Origin: Ptychodera flava
Lineage: Eukaryota > Hemichordata > Enteropneusta > Ptychoderidae
Direction: 5' to 3'
DNA: 64,000 bases
Assembly (NCBI RefSeq): GCF_041260155.1
Contig: NC_091947.1
Location: 27,551,615-27,615,614, forward strand
Part shown: piece by piece, positions 13,314-24,706 of the stretch
Numbering within the stretch: position 1 is the stretch's first letter
How the letters are laid out: each line of letters begins with the position of its first letter
The notes under the pieces: generated by a model
Database searches by the model: none
Seen by the model: the letters and a program-made list of their open reading frames with translations, nothing else
Told to the model about the DNA's origin: nothing
Position numbers and translations under genes: made by a program

Positions 13314-13742
13314 CAATCTGATTAAAATCAGATGTAGAGTACGGCGACGTCTTCTTATGCGTACGCGGTATTCTCTCGCTGTCGCCTCTCACTACATCTG
13401 ACCAACTCCCATAGAAGGTCGCGTTCAAATCTCGCGCTCTGGCCAAAACAGCCGACCTATCAGAAGACGCCTTACAGAGAACAATAGGTATGACTCGCAA
13501 GCATGCATATGTACGAAGAAGACGCACGGAAATCAAAAGTGTGTAAGCGAGCTATCTACCCAGTTGTTAACAAAGGCGCACGGCGAGTTTTCAAATCACC
13601 CTTCTGTAATTTTAATGTTGAAACATGCCTTTTATTAATAACTGTGCAAACGGAAATCATGCAGTGAGAGGCGACAGCGAGAGAATACCGCGTACGCATA
13701 AGAAGACGTCGCCGTACTCCACATCTGATTTTAATCAGATTG
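13314..13742. mobile_element. Mutator-like long-TIR element with 9-bp target-site duplication
   Basis: Ends are CAATCTGATTAAAATCAGAT and its inverse. The arms are about 85 bp with very few mismatches (13314-13400 and 13658-13742). The 9-bp direct repeat ATCATTACG flanks both sides (13305-13313 and 13743-13751). A 9-bp duplication with long inverted repeats is typical of Mutator-like elements. The 260-bp interior has no transposase. Confidence 0.75.
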
Positions 13743-15425
13743 ATCATTACGCAGAGCATCTACAGCATCATTGCGTTCGTCGATCTTGAACCACATTCTA
13801 CTTGGAATCTCAACTTCAACTAAAATAGACGAGCCAGCACGTACTAAGATTGACAGCTCAATATATTGATCAGGTATAATTAAACACGGATGCTGCAGTA
13901 TTATCGGGCAGATGGCTGTCACAATTTTGTACAACGTACAAGTTTGCGACATTGACGGGAAGCGCGCAAAACTTTAGCGGGCAGAGGTCAGCTAAGGTCA
14001 AACTGATTATATCGGACTTTCCTTTCCCGGCGGCATCAACACTATTGGTTCTTTGTATGTTGATTGGTTACTCGATCCATTGAAATCAAGTTGCCCGCGC
14101 AAATAACTCACAATTAGGCCGAAGATAGCTACTATCGGCTGCCACGCGCAAAATAAAATAGGAAAATGAGATCTTTGATAAATTTAAAACGTGACTGGGA
14201 AGACGGAAATAGTGCATTGCTGGAAATAAAGTTTGTCAAAGGGAGATTTGGATGGCTGCAAAGTGCCATCCTCACAGCAGTATATACCTATTTCCTATAT
14301 TTCAATCTCAGGTCAAAGATTTTAAATTTAAAAATCGGCCTAAAAGTTAATAATCAAGATGATTAAACCATTTGAAAGGTGAAAATTAATTTCATTTCAA
14401 TTATCTGTTTTGAAGGTGCAAATTGGTTTATTGGTTGACGGACACATGCCACGGAATCACATCTCATCAAACTGAACGATCGCCGAATGCGGCCGTTTGT
14501 CTGTGTATAATATCACAGAGGGCGCACTTCTTCTCAGACAGTGGACAGGGCTAGGGCATGTTGATAACTTCACAATGCTATTCGGAATGCGGAAAGTCTA
14601 CCAGGTTCAATACGGAGCTGTACTTAGCTGCAGTTTTGTTATATATTGTTGCTACATTGGACATTGCTGCCAGAAATTGGGACAAATTTCGCCACTGCAT
14701 TCCTGTTGTTGCACTTGTGGTCTTATCGTTGATACGTTTTCGAATGTCCATCGTAATATTGCTAATTTCCAAAATGTCAGCAAATTTTCACATATTACAA
14801 AAAAGAACAATGACGTCATTTGGAAACATTCCTATTGAAATACAAATTAATTGTTATAAGAAAGGATCACTTATTTGCGAACAATGAGAAGAAGGGATGG
14901 TCAGGATTTTTCGTGACAGCAGTCAGGAGAGGGTCGGTATTTTCCTTGCATCATGTACACCTTTGAAAGCACCAGCCTCTCCCCTATTATTCTGTTCAGG
15001 CCTTCGTCACCATTATGATAGAAGTACTTGAATGTGACCTTGTCGTACAGAGGTCAGCTCTTACGTTTGTATATTTTACCAGTTTTGAGTAAACCCAAGA
15101 ATTACAACATGTTAACTCGTAGCGCAACAATATCCTCACAGTGTTTTCTGTAAAGGAAAAGGAAGGAAAACCTTAATCATGTTAATGGTAATTGAAATTA
15201 TTCTTACAGTAAACACAACATTCTAAGCTCAATACCTGATTCAGCATCTTCATGGGAACAAAAAACGCGGTCACGTTCAAAACATGCACATTGAAATGCA
15301 AAACATCCGAAGGTCGCGTGATTATAAGGTTATAACTTTTTGTGGTAGTCAACAGTCTGTCCGCTCCTGACTCTTAGTGGTTAGGACACTTATTCACGGA
15401 ATCTGAGGATATAAAACTTTTCGAG
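13743..15425. other. Intergenic; fragment of the 9055-type unit at 14430-14600, otherwise nothing recognised
   Basis: 14460-14560 repeats the GCCGAAT..GTTTGTCTGTG..GAGGGCGCACTTCT phrases of the array. The rest, up to the start of the VioB-like gene, shows no gene. It should contain that gene's promoter, but no convincing core element was seen. Confidence 0.5.
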
Positions 15426-15525
15426 ATGATTGCGAAGTTGGTAGTGTTAACGTCGTTCTTTGTTGCAGTAACCCATGGATTCAACAAAGACGAATGGCTT
15501 CGTAATGCAGGAACTCAAGATCCAG
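15426..15525 (+). CDS. Exon 1 of VioB-like gene: signal peptide
   Basis: The ATG at 15426 opens a hydrophobic leader (MIAKLVVLTSFFVAVTHG) followed by a polar stretch. The exon ends in phase 1 at a CAG|GTATTG donor. It has no counterpart in the bacterial proteins. A TATA-like ATATAAAA lies only about 15 bases before the ATG, too close to be a normal promoter box for this start. Confidence 0.82.
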
Positions 15526-18500
15526 GTATTGATAGATTTAGGAGCAATATCCACATTCAACTTTCTCAAAATAGCAACCATTTTTTTTCTTTAATTTACT
15601 TTAATATTTGAGGCTTCGGAGACCGAGTTTATACGTCGGAAATTATTTAGCTCATATTTTTAAAATGTTACAACTGGTGCTTGCATTCTTTTCCCAGTTT
15701 AACGCTGAGCCAGTGTAAGTTACTATAGAGCACAGTTAATATCAAGTGAAAATCCGCATGTTGTTATGACTTTGGTATGAGTATATAATTAACTAGAGAT
15801 AAGTCGGCAACAACAAAAGTCGCTCTAAACTACGTGGATTGCCGAGCCGGATGAAACGAACTGCTTTGGATGCCAAGACTCGACGTCCGTTAGGCAGTAG
15901 TTGAAAACAATACATCAATACAGAAGATAAATGGTAACTTCAAGGTCCGGAAAATAAGCGAGTGAGATCCTTCGCACGCTTCGACTTCATGTAAGGTTAC
16001 TATGAAGTCATTGTAAATCGTCAAAACCAAATTCAAAAGACTAAAATATTGAACAATAGTTAGGTGACATTGTGACTTCATCCTTCTCCATAAACGCTAA
16101 TACATAAGCGATAAACAACCATTACAACGCAGTAACTCATTTCTTTAACCAAAGCACAACTATATACTCACTACAACGCGAAGATCAATCTCTGTGATAG
16201 TGAGAACATATTAAATGATCACTAGATATCTCTATGTTTTAAACTTTCCCATAAGTCAAAGAATACGTTTTCCAGATACGGAGACTGTTATTTCTACCGT
16301 TGAAAGAATACCAAAGTCGCATTATCATGAAGGTACGTCACTCCACCATTGAAGAAACACCGATGTCATCGTCTCTTTTGAAATGCAAACATTTTGGCAT
16401 TGACCTAAGTGAAACGTGGCTGGAGCAAGTTGATAATGCATCAATATATATGACGTCTTTTCTTATAATTTCCTTTATAAACGTAGAAACAGTTCTGAAG
16501 GTGGAGGCGTTGATCTTTACCTACACGAATCATCATCATATACCGTAATTGACTCAGTTTTACTCTGTCATTGCGAATGCATTTTTGTTGAAACTGTACT
16601 TGATAGGCCACGGTCATAATAGATGTTATCTACCACAAACAAAATACGCATCCTCAGAAAGGCCTGACCATCGACGATTGTCATGTAAATTTCCAATGTT
16701 ATTCCATTAAAGCTGGCACTATTGAAATTCATATAAGTGACCTCTATCCCGTTTTTGCCATTTTCAAAGGAGCTACGTCATGTGTTCAATGTCAAAACGA
16801 CTGATTACAAGTACGACTGCTGCTCTTTCGATTCAGTCTAATTCAGGGTTGATTTGGCTAATAATTTATAGTCTGATTTTAAAATTGAAATGATTCAAAT
16901 GCTGCTTACAACACTTGTTATAATTTTTGCACATGGCTATTTAGACAAATGCCGATCAAACGCCTATGTCTAAGAATACGCTCCAAAAAATCAAAAGATG
17001 ACAATAATCCTGGCAACGTTGTCATGAAAAGCATAGATGCTGCTGACGCACGCTGCTAATGCTTTAAAGTGGCTTCACAAACAACATGTAGCACTAATTT
17101 CAGTGATTACCTTCATGATCGGTAATCTCATTCGTTCTTATTTCACCCTGTTCAGCCATTTGATATAGTTAATAATAATCCATTATATTACCGTGCTCTG
17201 TCCATTGCACTTCAATTGGTCGAGCTGAACCGCGTGACTGCAAACAAATACACTGTAATGATTTGTTTAAATGCCCGTGAATATGAATAATATCGTAAAC
17301 ATAGTAACTTAACAGCTAAAATGAAAATTGTGTTTTGTACAAAGATTATAATCAATCACAAAATAAAATGGAGCACTTGTGGGCTAAGTTTAGACACTTT
17401 TTTCGAATAAATCTCCGGATTTGCAAAGTTTTTGCAGCGCGCACTACTCACTGACAAGTTCTGGGGCCCCGTTGTCGTTCGCACGGGAAATTTTCGTAAA
17501 TTTTGAGGGGTTCGTTGACAATATAATGGAAATAACGGATGACACGCTGACCATTAACGTTTATTTATGGACGAGGGCTCGAGGAAAGCCAAAGTCAATA
17601 ATTTTTGGCTTTCTTCTCGCCCTTGCCCATAAATAAACGTTAATGGTCAGCGCGTCTTCCGTTATTTCTATAATAGATCCTTATAAAGCTCAAGGCTTTG
17701 ACGGAATATACCTCAGATTTGTAATATAGGCAGTTGAATATGAATTAAAAACCATGTATGAGCAAACCCGTCCAATGCAAGAAGTCTTGTCATATCCAGA
17801 TATATTACCACTGGACCAAATCCTTTGAAATTCTGATATTCAGTGCAGCATTACTGACAATTATTCACATACCGACATTCCTGGGATCGGATTCACAAAA
17901 TGTAGATCTGCGTACTTTGTGTTTTGTCAGTTTCCTAACAAATGTCTATTCGTGTCGCCTATTCCCTGTAAAAGGACTCAAGTTTGCAAAAATCAGCTTG
18001 TGAAATAATCAAATGCATAATCATTGGGAATTGGTCTTGTCGATTAAAGTGCCCATACATGTACTAGGTATTATAACGAGGGTCCTTCAAGTAGATATCA
18101 CAGTTACTAGTGACCATATAGCCATACGGGAGTTACCGATTAGGATCAAATAATGACTAAATAATGGCTTAGATCACTTGTCCAAAGATTTTACAAATAC
18201 CAACAAAATTGTTTGGTGTTAAACTTGTAATGCTTTATGTATGTTGCAGTGTCCAATATTACTGTTAACAGCTGAAGGCCTGTGTTTATTGGCATCAATG
18301 TTGTCACAATAATATTGCAAAATGTTCCTTTAGAACAGATAATAATAAAAATTTTATCAAAAGTAACAAGTATTGCCCCCTTAAATACGTTGTTTGTGTC
18401 TGCCTGTAATTGAATAGACGTTCTTAAATACGTATTGTGTCTGTCTTTAATCGAATGGAAGTTTTTAAAATCTGTCCAGATGTGAGATACTGCCAGATCT

Positions 18501-21500
18501 TTTATACATTGAGTAATGGAAAAACTGTGATTTAAACACACAGAGAACAGCAGTTCCTACCTCGACTGGCCTCGGATCCACTTCTCTGGCAGCGTTTTGA
18601 CCGACGTGCCAACTGTGAACAACTTAGGCAAGAACTTCGACATTGACACATTCGATGAAAGGCTACGAGAAAATTCGTCTATTCTCGGATACAGCCCTGG
18701 TGGCTCAGGCAGTTTTCAATTGAAAGCATGTGAAGTTTCTTCAGTCTGCTACAGCTTCGGAGAATGCACCACCCATTTAGGAGAGGACGCACTCATAGGA
18801 GCAGACCTTCTGAGTAAGTACATTCTTCTGAGTAAGTACATTGTACAAGGCAAAAGAGAAATATTGGTTAAGTTGCGGGGGAACTTGTTTTGAATCCTAT
18901 CACAACGACAAATAGCAGTAAACCTGGTATTCGCAATGATTATTCCTTGAAATGTTCTTCTTGTTCTTGGCTTCATGATATTAAAAACACACAAATGGTC
19001 CTATTTGGAAAGCTATTGTGTTATGACTAATATAGCAACAAAAATATTGGAAAAGCTCTAAAAGCCAGACATGGTTTTAGACATTAAAAAACTGATATCT
19101 TCAAGTTCAACATCAAGTAAGGTAATTTAACGTTGCAAACCTTTTATAGGCGTTGCTTTGCTTTAAGCGCACGTGTTCACACACGTGAGCTAATGTCGTA
19201 CCGATGTCTGCGCGCGCGCGCGCGCGTGTGTGTCTGTCGGTGTACACGATAACTCAAGAACGCCTGAACGGATTCAAGTCATATTTGGTAGACAGTTAGC
19301 ATATGCTAATGGCAAGAACTTTTATAATTCTATTAGTGTGGCTTGCATATTGATGAAGTTGTGAAACATCAATTTTCACATAATGGCTTCCTATGGAGAA
19401 AGTGATGACAGTGTTTACATATATGAAGACATACTGCACAAAATTTCATCAAACTTTTCACTGATGATAATCTCAGACCGTTATGATGATACTGCGAGTG
19501 TCATGTCAATTATCTGCTCCTTCGCATATTTAATGAACTTTTGTAATTAGTGACATAACTCCGAAATTTGTATACCAAATTTGACAATACCTGCTACAAA
19601 TATTGATCTGATAGATGTAATTGTACTGAGAAGCATTGAGCAGTATCAAGTTAATGAACAGCTCATTTGCATATTTAATGAAATTTTGTTATTAGTCATA
19701 TAACTCCGAAATAAATAACTGCCTCAAATTTGATGAAATCTGCTGCAGATACTGATCCGACGAATACCTCACTGTGTTATGAAGCATTTGGTTGTGCAAA
19801 GTTAATGAGGGGTTCTTTTGCATAAATCAATGGTTTTGTAATTTGTGATATAACTCTGAATTATGGCACCAAATTTAGTGAAACCTGCTATAGATATTGA
19901 TCTGATTAATACCTAATTGTCGCGTGAAGCACTCAGCAGTATCAAGTTAATTAAGGTTCATTTACATACTCAAAGAACTTTGTAATTTGTGATATAACTC
20001 CGAAATTACAGAATTAAATTTGATGAAACGTGCTACAGATGTTGATCTGATAGATATCTAATTGTCCCATGAAGCATTGAGCAGTGTCAAGTTAATTAAC
20101 AGCTCATTTGCATATTAAATAAATTTTGTAATTAGTGATTTAACTCAAAAAGAGGGAAAAATCATAGACCCTCGAGAACGAGGGTCTATGGACAAATCAA
20201 ACAAATTTCTAAATCAATGTATGCCCACAATTCTTAAAACAAATGTTTTAGCAACAAGTCACTACTTTCATTCATATATAACACTTGTTCAATTGCTACA
20301 AAATCCACAATTCATATGATTTACTTTTTCTACTCAGGAGCGTGTACTACGAAATGAACCTATAGTATACCACGTGGGCACATTCAGTTCACATGTGGTT
20401 ATTATTTTTATCTTGTACTTCAAGTGCAGACGATACCACACTTCATGTGTCCAACAAGTCTTTAAACACCATATCTACTTACTTGAACACCGATCTGCAA
20501 CGAGTTGAATATTGGTGTCTAAGACACCAATTCAGTTAGTTAGTTAGTTAGTTAGTAAGAATCTTACCGACAAGTTATGTATCGACCCCAGTGAAAACAA
20601 AATCAATGATCATACAATTTTGTGGAAGAGAGGTACATAGACACTGATAACTTAAACCTCCTCCTTGTTAAAAAGTCGTGATTCCGTCTAACAAGACAAG
20701 TTATTAAGGGCCACCATTACTAAGAACTTAGAATGGTCCGAATATATCTTAATTTAAACAATATCGATTCTTAATTGTTTCTATTAGCATGTATCAGAAA
20801 ATGTCTTCCTCTCCACTATAATGTTAATGTTCCTTTTTACCAAGCATTAATTACTGTTCAAATGTTTGAGACTTTACTGCTTGTAACAATATCTATGCCT
20901 TTGGGCATCTATAAAAACGTACAATAAGACTTATTCTTGACACTTCACCATCTTTTCCCACTCGTCAGATGTATACTCAGCTTAATTGGTTTCTGATTAG
21001 CTTGAAACTTAGACTGAACAGCTTGACCCGTTATATACAAAGCAACTCATAATTTAATTCCTTATTATACAATAGTTTCCGCCAACCTGAACCTGTTAAA
21101 GGATTCTCCGAGCATGTAAAACACGTCATCGAAACAGTTTGTCTGTTACAGGTGTAGATGAATACGACCATACAACCACAATCACTCAATCAAGTGCCAG
21201 AAATCGCTTTGTGTAGTTGCCATGATACAACCTTCTCCCCAAAATAATCAGCACTCTATTTACTAGCCTGGTTCTTCTTAAGTTTCCCTGCTTTTCATGT
21301 GTTTCCAATTTTTATCTGTCTGTTGCCTCTCTGCTAGGCGACTGATGCCGTATGGTGTGAGTTATTAATAATTTCTTTTTCCACCATAGCAATAGTTTTA
21401 CTTGTGAAAACGGCACAGACTGTATGACACGATCCATCAACTTTCTCACCTACCGATACTTCTTGATCTGAAGCCAGTTTCATTCTTTTCGATTTCTCCA

Positions 21501-24110
21501 GGTAATATCGACCATTCCCAGGCAAAGATAGTAGATCTGGACCCTGCGTACCAGCAAGCATCGACTATTTTTGGATTAACACTCCACATACCAGGTTTTT
21601 TCAACGCCCGTTTACTTGAGGCAGCAATAAAAGATTTGTTTAAGAAGAAACCTGGAGCTAAACACTTTGGAGTCTTTGGGTCAGACTTCATGTCTTTACT
21701 TGTTGATGTAGAATGGGAAAATGATGTGAAGGACTCCCAGATTGTAAGTGAGTTCAGAGACATTGCGTTCAAAAGTTCCAACCCACATGTTCTTTCCATA
21801 AAATTTAACATCGAGGTTGACTACTCTGGGTCTAATTTTGAGTCTTCTGGGCCTCAGATAGGTAAAATAGTCGGTACTATAGGCCTTGCTGGAACTGCCG
21901 AACCTTTGCATGCTCTCCGTCATCGACAACTCACACCTCTTGAAGGCGACAATCATTTTGGCAGGGCTTACTTTCGAGTGTTCAAAAACCGACAAAAACT
22001 TCTGATTGACCTAGCAAATGCTATGAAACATAACCTTATGGGACTTCCAGACCCAGACTTGAATCACATTCTGCAGATTGCCTATCCCTCAGGTACCGCA
22101 GATCCTAGAAGCTGCAAAACAGAAGTCACGGTTGTTGGCCAAGTTAACTATACAAGGAAGTTTTGGTATCAGCATACTGCAGGTGTAATTTCAGTGCCCG
22201 AAACGACTGTTCTGACGTTAAAGCAGCTTGATGAAATATCAAATCGGCCACTTATGATCCGACGGTTGGACACGCAAACTCTCCAGTGCGTACAAGTCAT
22301 CCTTGCCGAAAGGAGAGACGGAAAAACAATCGATTTCATGGGGGACGGTATATTCAGACAAGACCCGGGGGACACCTGGCACGTTTACGCTTTCGCGACC
22401 CAATTCGGCAGACCCCTTACCGAACCCTTACAGATAAGAAGGGCGAAATTGGTCGATGTAAACAATGTCTCAGATGATACAATAGCTGTCAATCAACCCG
22501 CCAATGCTATACAATACTCCAATATGAAGGCAATGGGCAAATATGGAATAGCTGTTTTTAATTTCACAGGAAAGAGTCCCGGAAATCCGAGAAGAATAAT
22601 TGATGGACAGATATATCTTTTTGACATTCAGGCCAACGTTAATAATTTGGTTACTTCGAATCACCCGATAGTTGTGCGCATGTACGATGACTTCAGGGTA
22701 TCATCAGGAGGGCCTACATGGCATCAGGACATTTATCCGATATTCAAATTATATGCAAATATGTTTCCCAGCATGACAAGTATCATAAATTTAGCCTGTT
22801 ATGAAGACGTACGACGCAAGACTAAAATGATGAAATTGGCAATGAGCTTGCCATTCACAGATCCAGCATATATGCCGGTAACAAGAGATTTATCAAGGCA
22901 GAAACAGCAAGCTATACTGAAATGGTTAGACAACCCAAAGATTGGTAACTCAGTTACATTGAGCCTGGAAGAGTTGAAAAAGAACCTTCAGATTGCCCTT
23001 GAGATTGAGCTAGCTACCATACCTCCCTATCTAACTGCGTGGTTTTCTATCAAGGAAGGGCACAATCAGCAAATATCAGAAACTCTGAGGAGTATTGTTA
23101 TCCAAGAAATGCTACATATGACTTTAGTAGCGAATATTCTAAACAGCATATGCGGGAACCCAATTTTGGACAACGTTGGGGTTATACCTAAATACCCTTC
23201 AAAACTCCCAGGTGGGGTCCATCCCCATCTCACTGTTTCTCTTGGCAGACTCAGCAAAGGTCTCATAGAGGACGTGTTCATGAAGATCGAGGAACCAGAC
23301 GACACTCTTCCCATTACCTTGCGCCAAACAATGCTTCATGATGATCAATATGAACCAGAGCGTGACCCAGTCTGGCATCATCACCATAATACAATTGGAC
23401 AGTTTTACTACAAGAAGATATGGCAGTTACTCAGAGACCTTGCTAGAGTAGATGAAAACTTATTCAATTGTGGAAATAATAACACGCAGATCACCAAGGA
23501 TGACTGGTACAGTAACATTGATGAAACACCATCTCCTGTACGCAATATTAAAGATGCAGGAAGGGCGATCCATAAGATCATTATGGAGGGAGAAGGTAGT
23601 TCCCCAACCAACCCATATGACTCAGAAGGAGAACTCTCTCATTATTATAAATTTTTGGAAATTGTGATAGGCAACAAAGTCGAAATTGGAGAGGCAGTGG
23701 GTGACGTTGAGACAATTGATGTCAAAGCTGCCGCAAATACATTGAAGTTCTGTGGCCGAGGTGATAAACTATGCCATCCGATGTCATACACTTTAACAGG
23801 AGAGAGAATGCCGTTTCATGATGATGGTATTTGGCCGATAATAAATGATCCCGAAGACCATAAATATCCTTCGGACTCTAAGGTCAAGCAACTTTCTGGT
23901 CTTTTTAACGAGGAGTATTCAAACTTGCTGCGGTGTATCCATGGAGCTTTCAACGGCAATCCACGGAGGATACAGACGTGCATGTCCATGATGGCGAGAC
24001 TTGAATCACTAGGACGACAATTGGTCAGGACTCCAATTGATCCAAATGGCGACCCTAACGTTGGTCCAAACGGTGCACCAACATTTGAATTCATTGCTGT
24101 CCAGGCTTGA
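15426..24110 (+). CDS. Secreted VioB/RebD-like ferritin-like protein (iminophenylpyruvate dimer synthase family), 4 exons
   Basis: Coding exons are 15426-15525, 16276-16332, 18544-18813 and 21502-24110. Splice phases match at all three junctions (phase 1 each time). The CDS is 3036 nt, or 1011 residues plus stop, close to the roughly 1000 residues of bacterial VioB/RebD. Residues 1-18 form a signal peptide. Similarity to the bacterial family starts at residue 58 with LDWPRIHFSG, then DVPTVNN (72-78) and VDLDPAYQQASTIFGL in exon 4. The C-terminal half is a ferritin-like four-helix domain. Its candidate di-iron ligands are E643/E645 (ALEIELATIPPYL), E678 and H681 (QEMLHM), and E853/H856 (GELSHYYKF). 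Bacterial relatives couple two tryptophan-derived imines in violacein, rebeccamycin and staurosporine synthesis. The animal substrate is unknown, and secretion argues for a different job. The family call is strong; the catalytic role is inference. Confidence 0.88.
16276..16332 (+). CDS. Exon 2 of VioB-like gene: 57-nt linker exon
   Basis: A short exon between a TTTTCCAG acceptor and an AAG|GTACGT donor. It is phase 1-1 and open in the frame set by exon 1, giving a polar 18-codon linker between the signal peptide and the enzyme-like core. Because it is symmetric (57 nt, phase 1-1), it could be skipped without a frameshift. Exon 1 could also splice straight to exon 3. Transcript data would decide. 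Confidence 0.65.
17522..17676. mobile_element. Foldback MITE in intron 2 of the VioB-like gene
   Basis: Arms of about 65 bp (GAAATAACGGATGACACGCT and its near inverse) are separated by roughly 10 bases. Core 17529-17668. No target-site duplication could be fixed. It would form a long hairpin in the pre-mRNA. Confidence 0.7.
18544..18813 (+). CDS. Exon 3 of VioB-like gene: start of the bacterial-like core
   Basis: The acceptor after CACACAG at 18543 gives phase 1 entry. The exon encodes LDWPRIHFSG, DVPTVNN and a stretch with three cysteines (KACEVSSVCYSFGEC), ending GADLL before the donor A|GTAAGTAC. An 18-bp tandem copy of the donor follows directly (see 18807-18842). Confidence 0.82.
18807..18842 (+). 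repeat. Tandem 18-bp duplication carrying two identical splice donors
   Basis: CTTCTGAGTAAGTACATT occurs twice, at 18807-18824 and 18825-18842. Both copies contain the donor A|GTAAGTAC in the same phase. Use of the second donor would add six residues (SKYILL) and keep the frame. The duplication is read directly from the sequence; alternative use is inference. Confidence 0.9.
19163..20400. mobile_element. Pearl/DINE-1-like element, copy 2, in intron 3 of the VioB-like gene
   Basis: It has the same hairpin (CACGTG TTCACA CACGTGAGCTAATG), a CG/TG-rich tract at 19210-19232 in place of GTCT, five monomers of about 145-150 bp, and an end at CACGTGGGCACATTCAG. A small extra palindrome, CATAGACCCTCGAG/CGAGGGTCTATG, sits near 20163-20190. 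Confidence 0.65.
20423..21230 (+). pseudogene. Decayed LINE reverse transcriptase, 3' part (CR1/jockey-like)
   Basis: Translation from 20423 gives CADDTTLHVSNKSLNTIS, then YLNTDLQRVEYWC. This is the YADDT catalytic motif region and following helix of non-LTR reverse transcriptases. Later pieces in shifted frames read like the thumb and C-terminal region. Many stops and frameshifts; not functional. It lies in the intron 3 of the VioB-like gene. Confidence 0.65.
21323..21362 (+). repeat. tRNA-like SINE head fragment, copy 1
   Basis: GCCTCTCTGCTAGGCGACTG followed by ATGCCGTATGGTGTGAG matches the fuller copy at 34118. The B box is not preserved here. Confidence 0.4.
21502..24110 (+). CDS. Exon 4 of VioB-like gene: 2.6-kb uninterrupted core with ferritin-like domain
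   Basis: The acceptor TTTCTCCAG ends at 21501, and GT completes the serine codon split with exon 3. The exon runs 869 codons to a TGA with no intron. It holds a middle beta-rich region of unknown fold, the conserved DIYPIFKLYANMFPSM segment (about residues 552-567), the MPVTRDLSRQKQ segment (about 600-611) that also precedes the ferritin-like helices in bacterial VioB, then the ferritin-like helices and a C-terminal helical tail. All the enzyme-like chemistry would sit here. Confidence 0.88.
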
Positions 24111-24235
24111 GTCCCGAGGACAAAGCAGAACTTTGAGATTACCATTGTTCGATTGCTTTCTTACGAAGTAGCCCAAGTGTGGGACATAATAACTTTAAAA
24201 TAGGCATTGTGACAGCGGTGATTCAGATATAAAAA

Positions 24236-24241
24236 ATTAAA
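24236..24241 (+). promoter_or_regulatory. Possible poly(A) signal ATTAAA of VioB-like gene
   Basis: ATTAAA lies about 125 bases after the stop codon. No AATAAA is seen before it. This is a weak call based on hexamer and position only. Confidence 0.3.
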
Positions 24242-24435
24242 GGTCAACAGCGGTATCAGAAATGTGAACGCGTTCTTAGCTTATAAAAGGGTGTTTATTT
24301 TCACAGGTAGACAATATCACAAAAACAGTTCTCAAACCTTATCGATGTTTCTAGCATAAGGTATTGTGTTTGCACTAGCAATTTCGGTATTTGACCTTGA
24401 GAAAGGGATAAACTCGCCCTTAGATATTTTATGAA

Positions 24436-24439
<4 letters not shown>

Positions 24440-24489
<50 letters not shown>
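24440..24489. repeat. (AG)n microsatellite, about 25 units
   Basis: Uninterrupted AG dinucleotides in the 3' flank of the VioB-like gene. Confidence 0.95.
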
Positions 24490-24492
<3 letters not shown>

Positions 24493-24550
24493 ATCAAACA
24501 ACCCGATATTTTTGCAAGTGATGAACATGTTCATCGTGTTTTAGTACTTC

Positions 24551-24706
24551 ACACGATTGGAACTAATTTGGGATAATTGGATTTTCATATTTTTCAAATT
24601 TCTCAAAAGTGTTAGGTGCCATATAGCTGAATGTTCCAATATTACAAATTAGATTAAATCGGCATTACTTCACCATCCAATTATCCCGAATTAGTTTCAA
24701 TCGTGT
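24551..24706. mobile_element. MITE with ACACGATTGGAACTAATTTG termini, copy 1
   Basis: Terminal inverted repeats of about 30 bp (ACACGATTGGAACTAATTTG and TTAGTTTCAATCGTGT). A second copy is at 62217-62431 and a partial inverted one at about 4001-4073. All share TCAAATTTCTC and GTTAGGTGCC inside. Confidence 0.7.

Noticed and set aside
14497..14887. Overlapping frames of 113 and 109 codons with hydrophobic stretches
   Set aside because: The first begins in a repeat block shared with 9240 and 10785, where the frame is not kept. No splice context or family motif.
21446..24145. Minus-strand and other-frame open stretches across the VioB-like exon (for example 21696-21995 and 23816-24145)
   Set aside because: They are shadows of the 869-codon plus-strand exon and have no motifs of their own.
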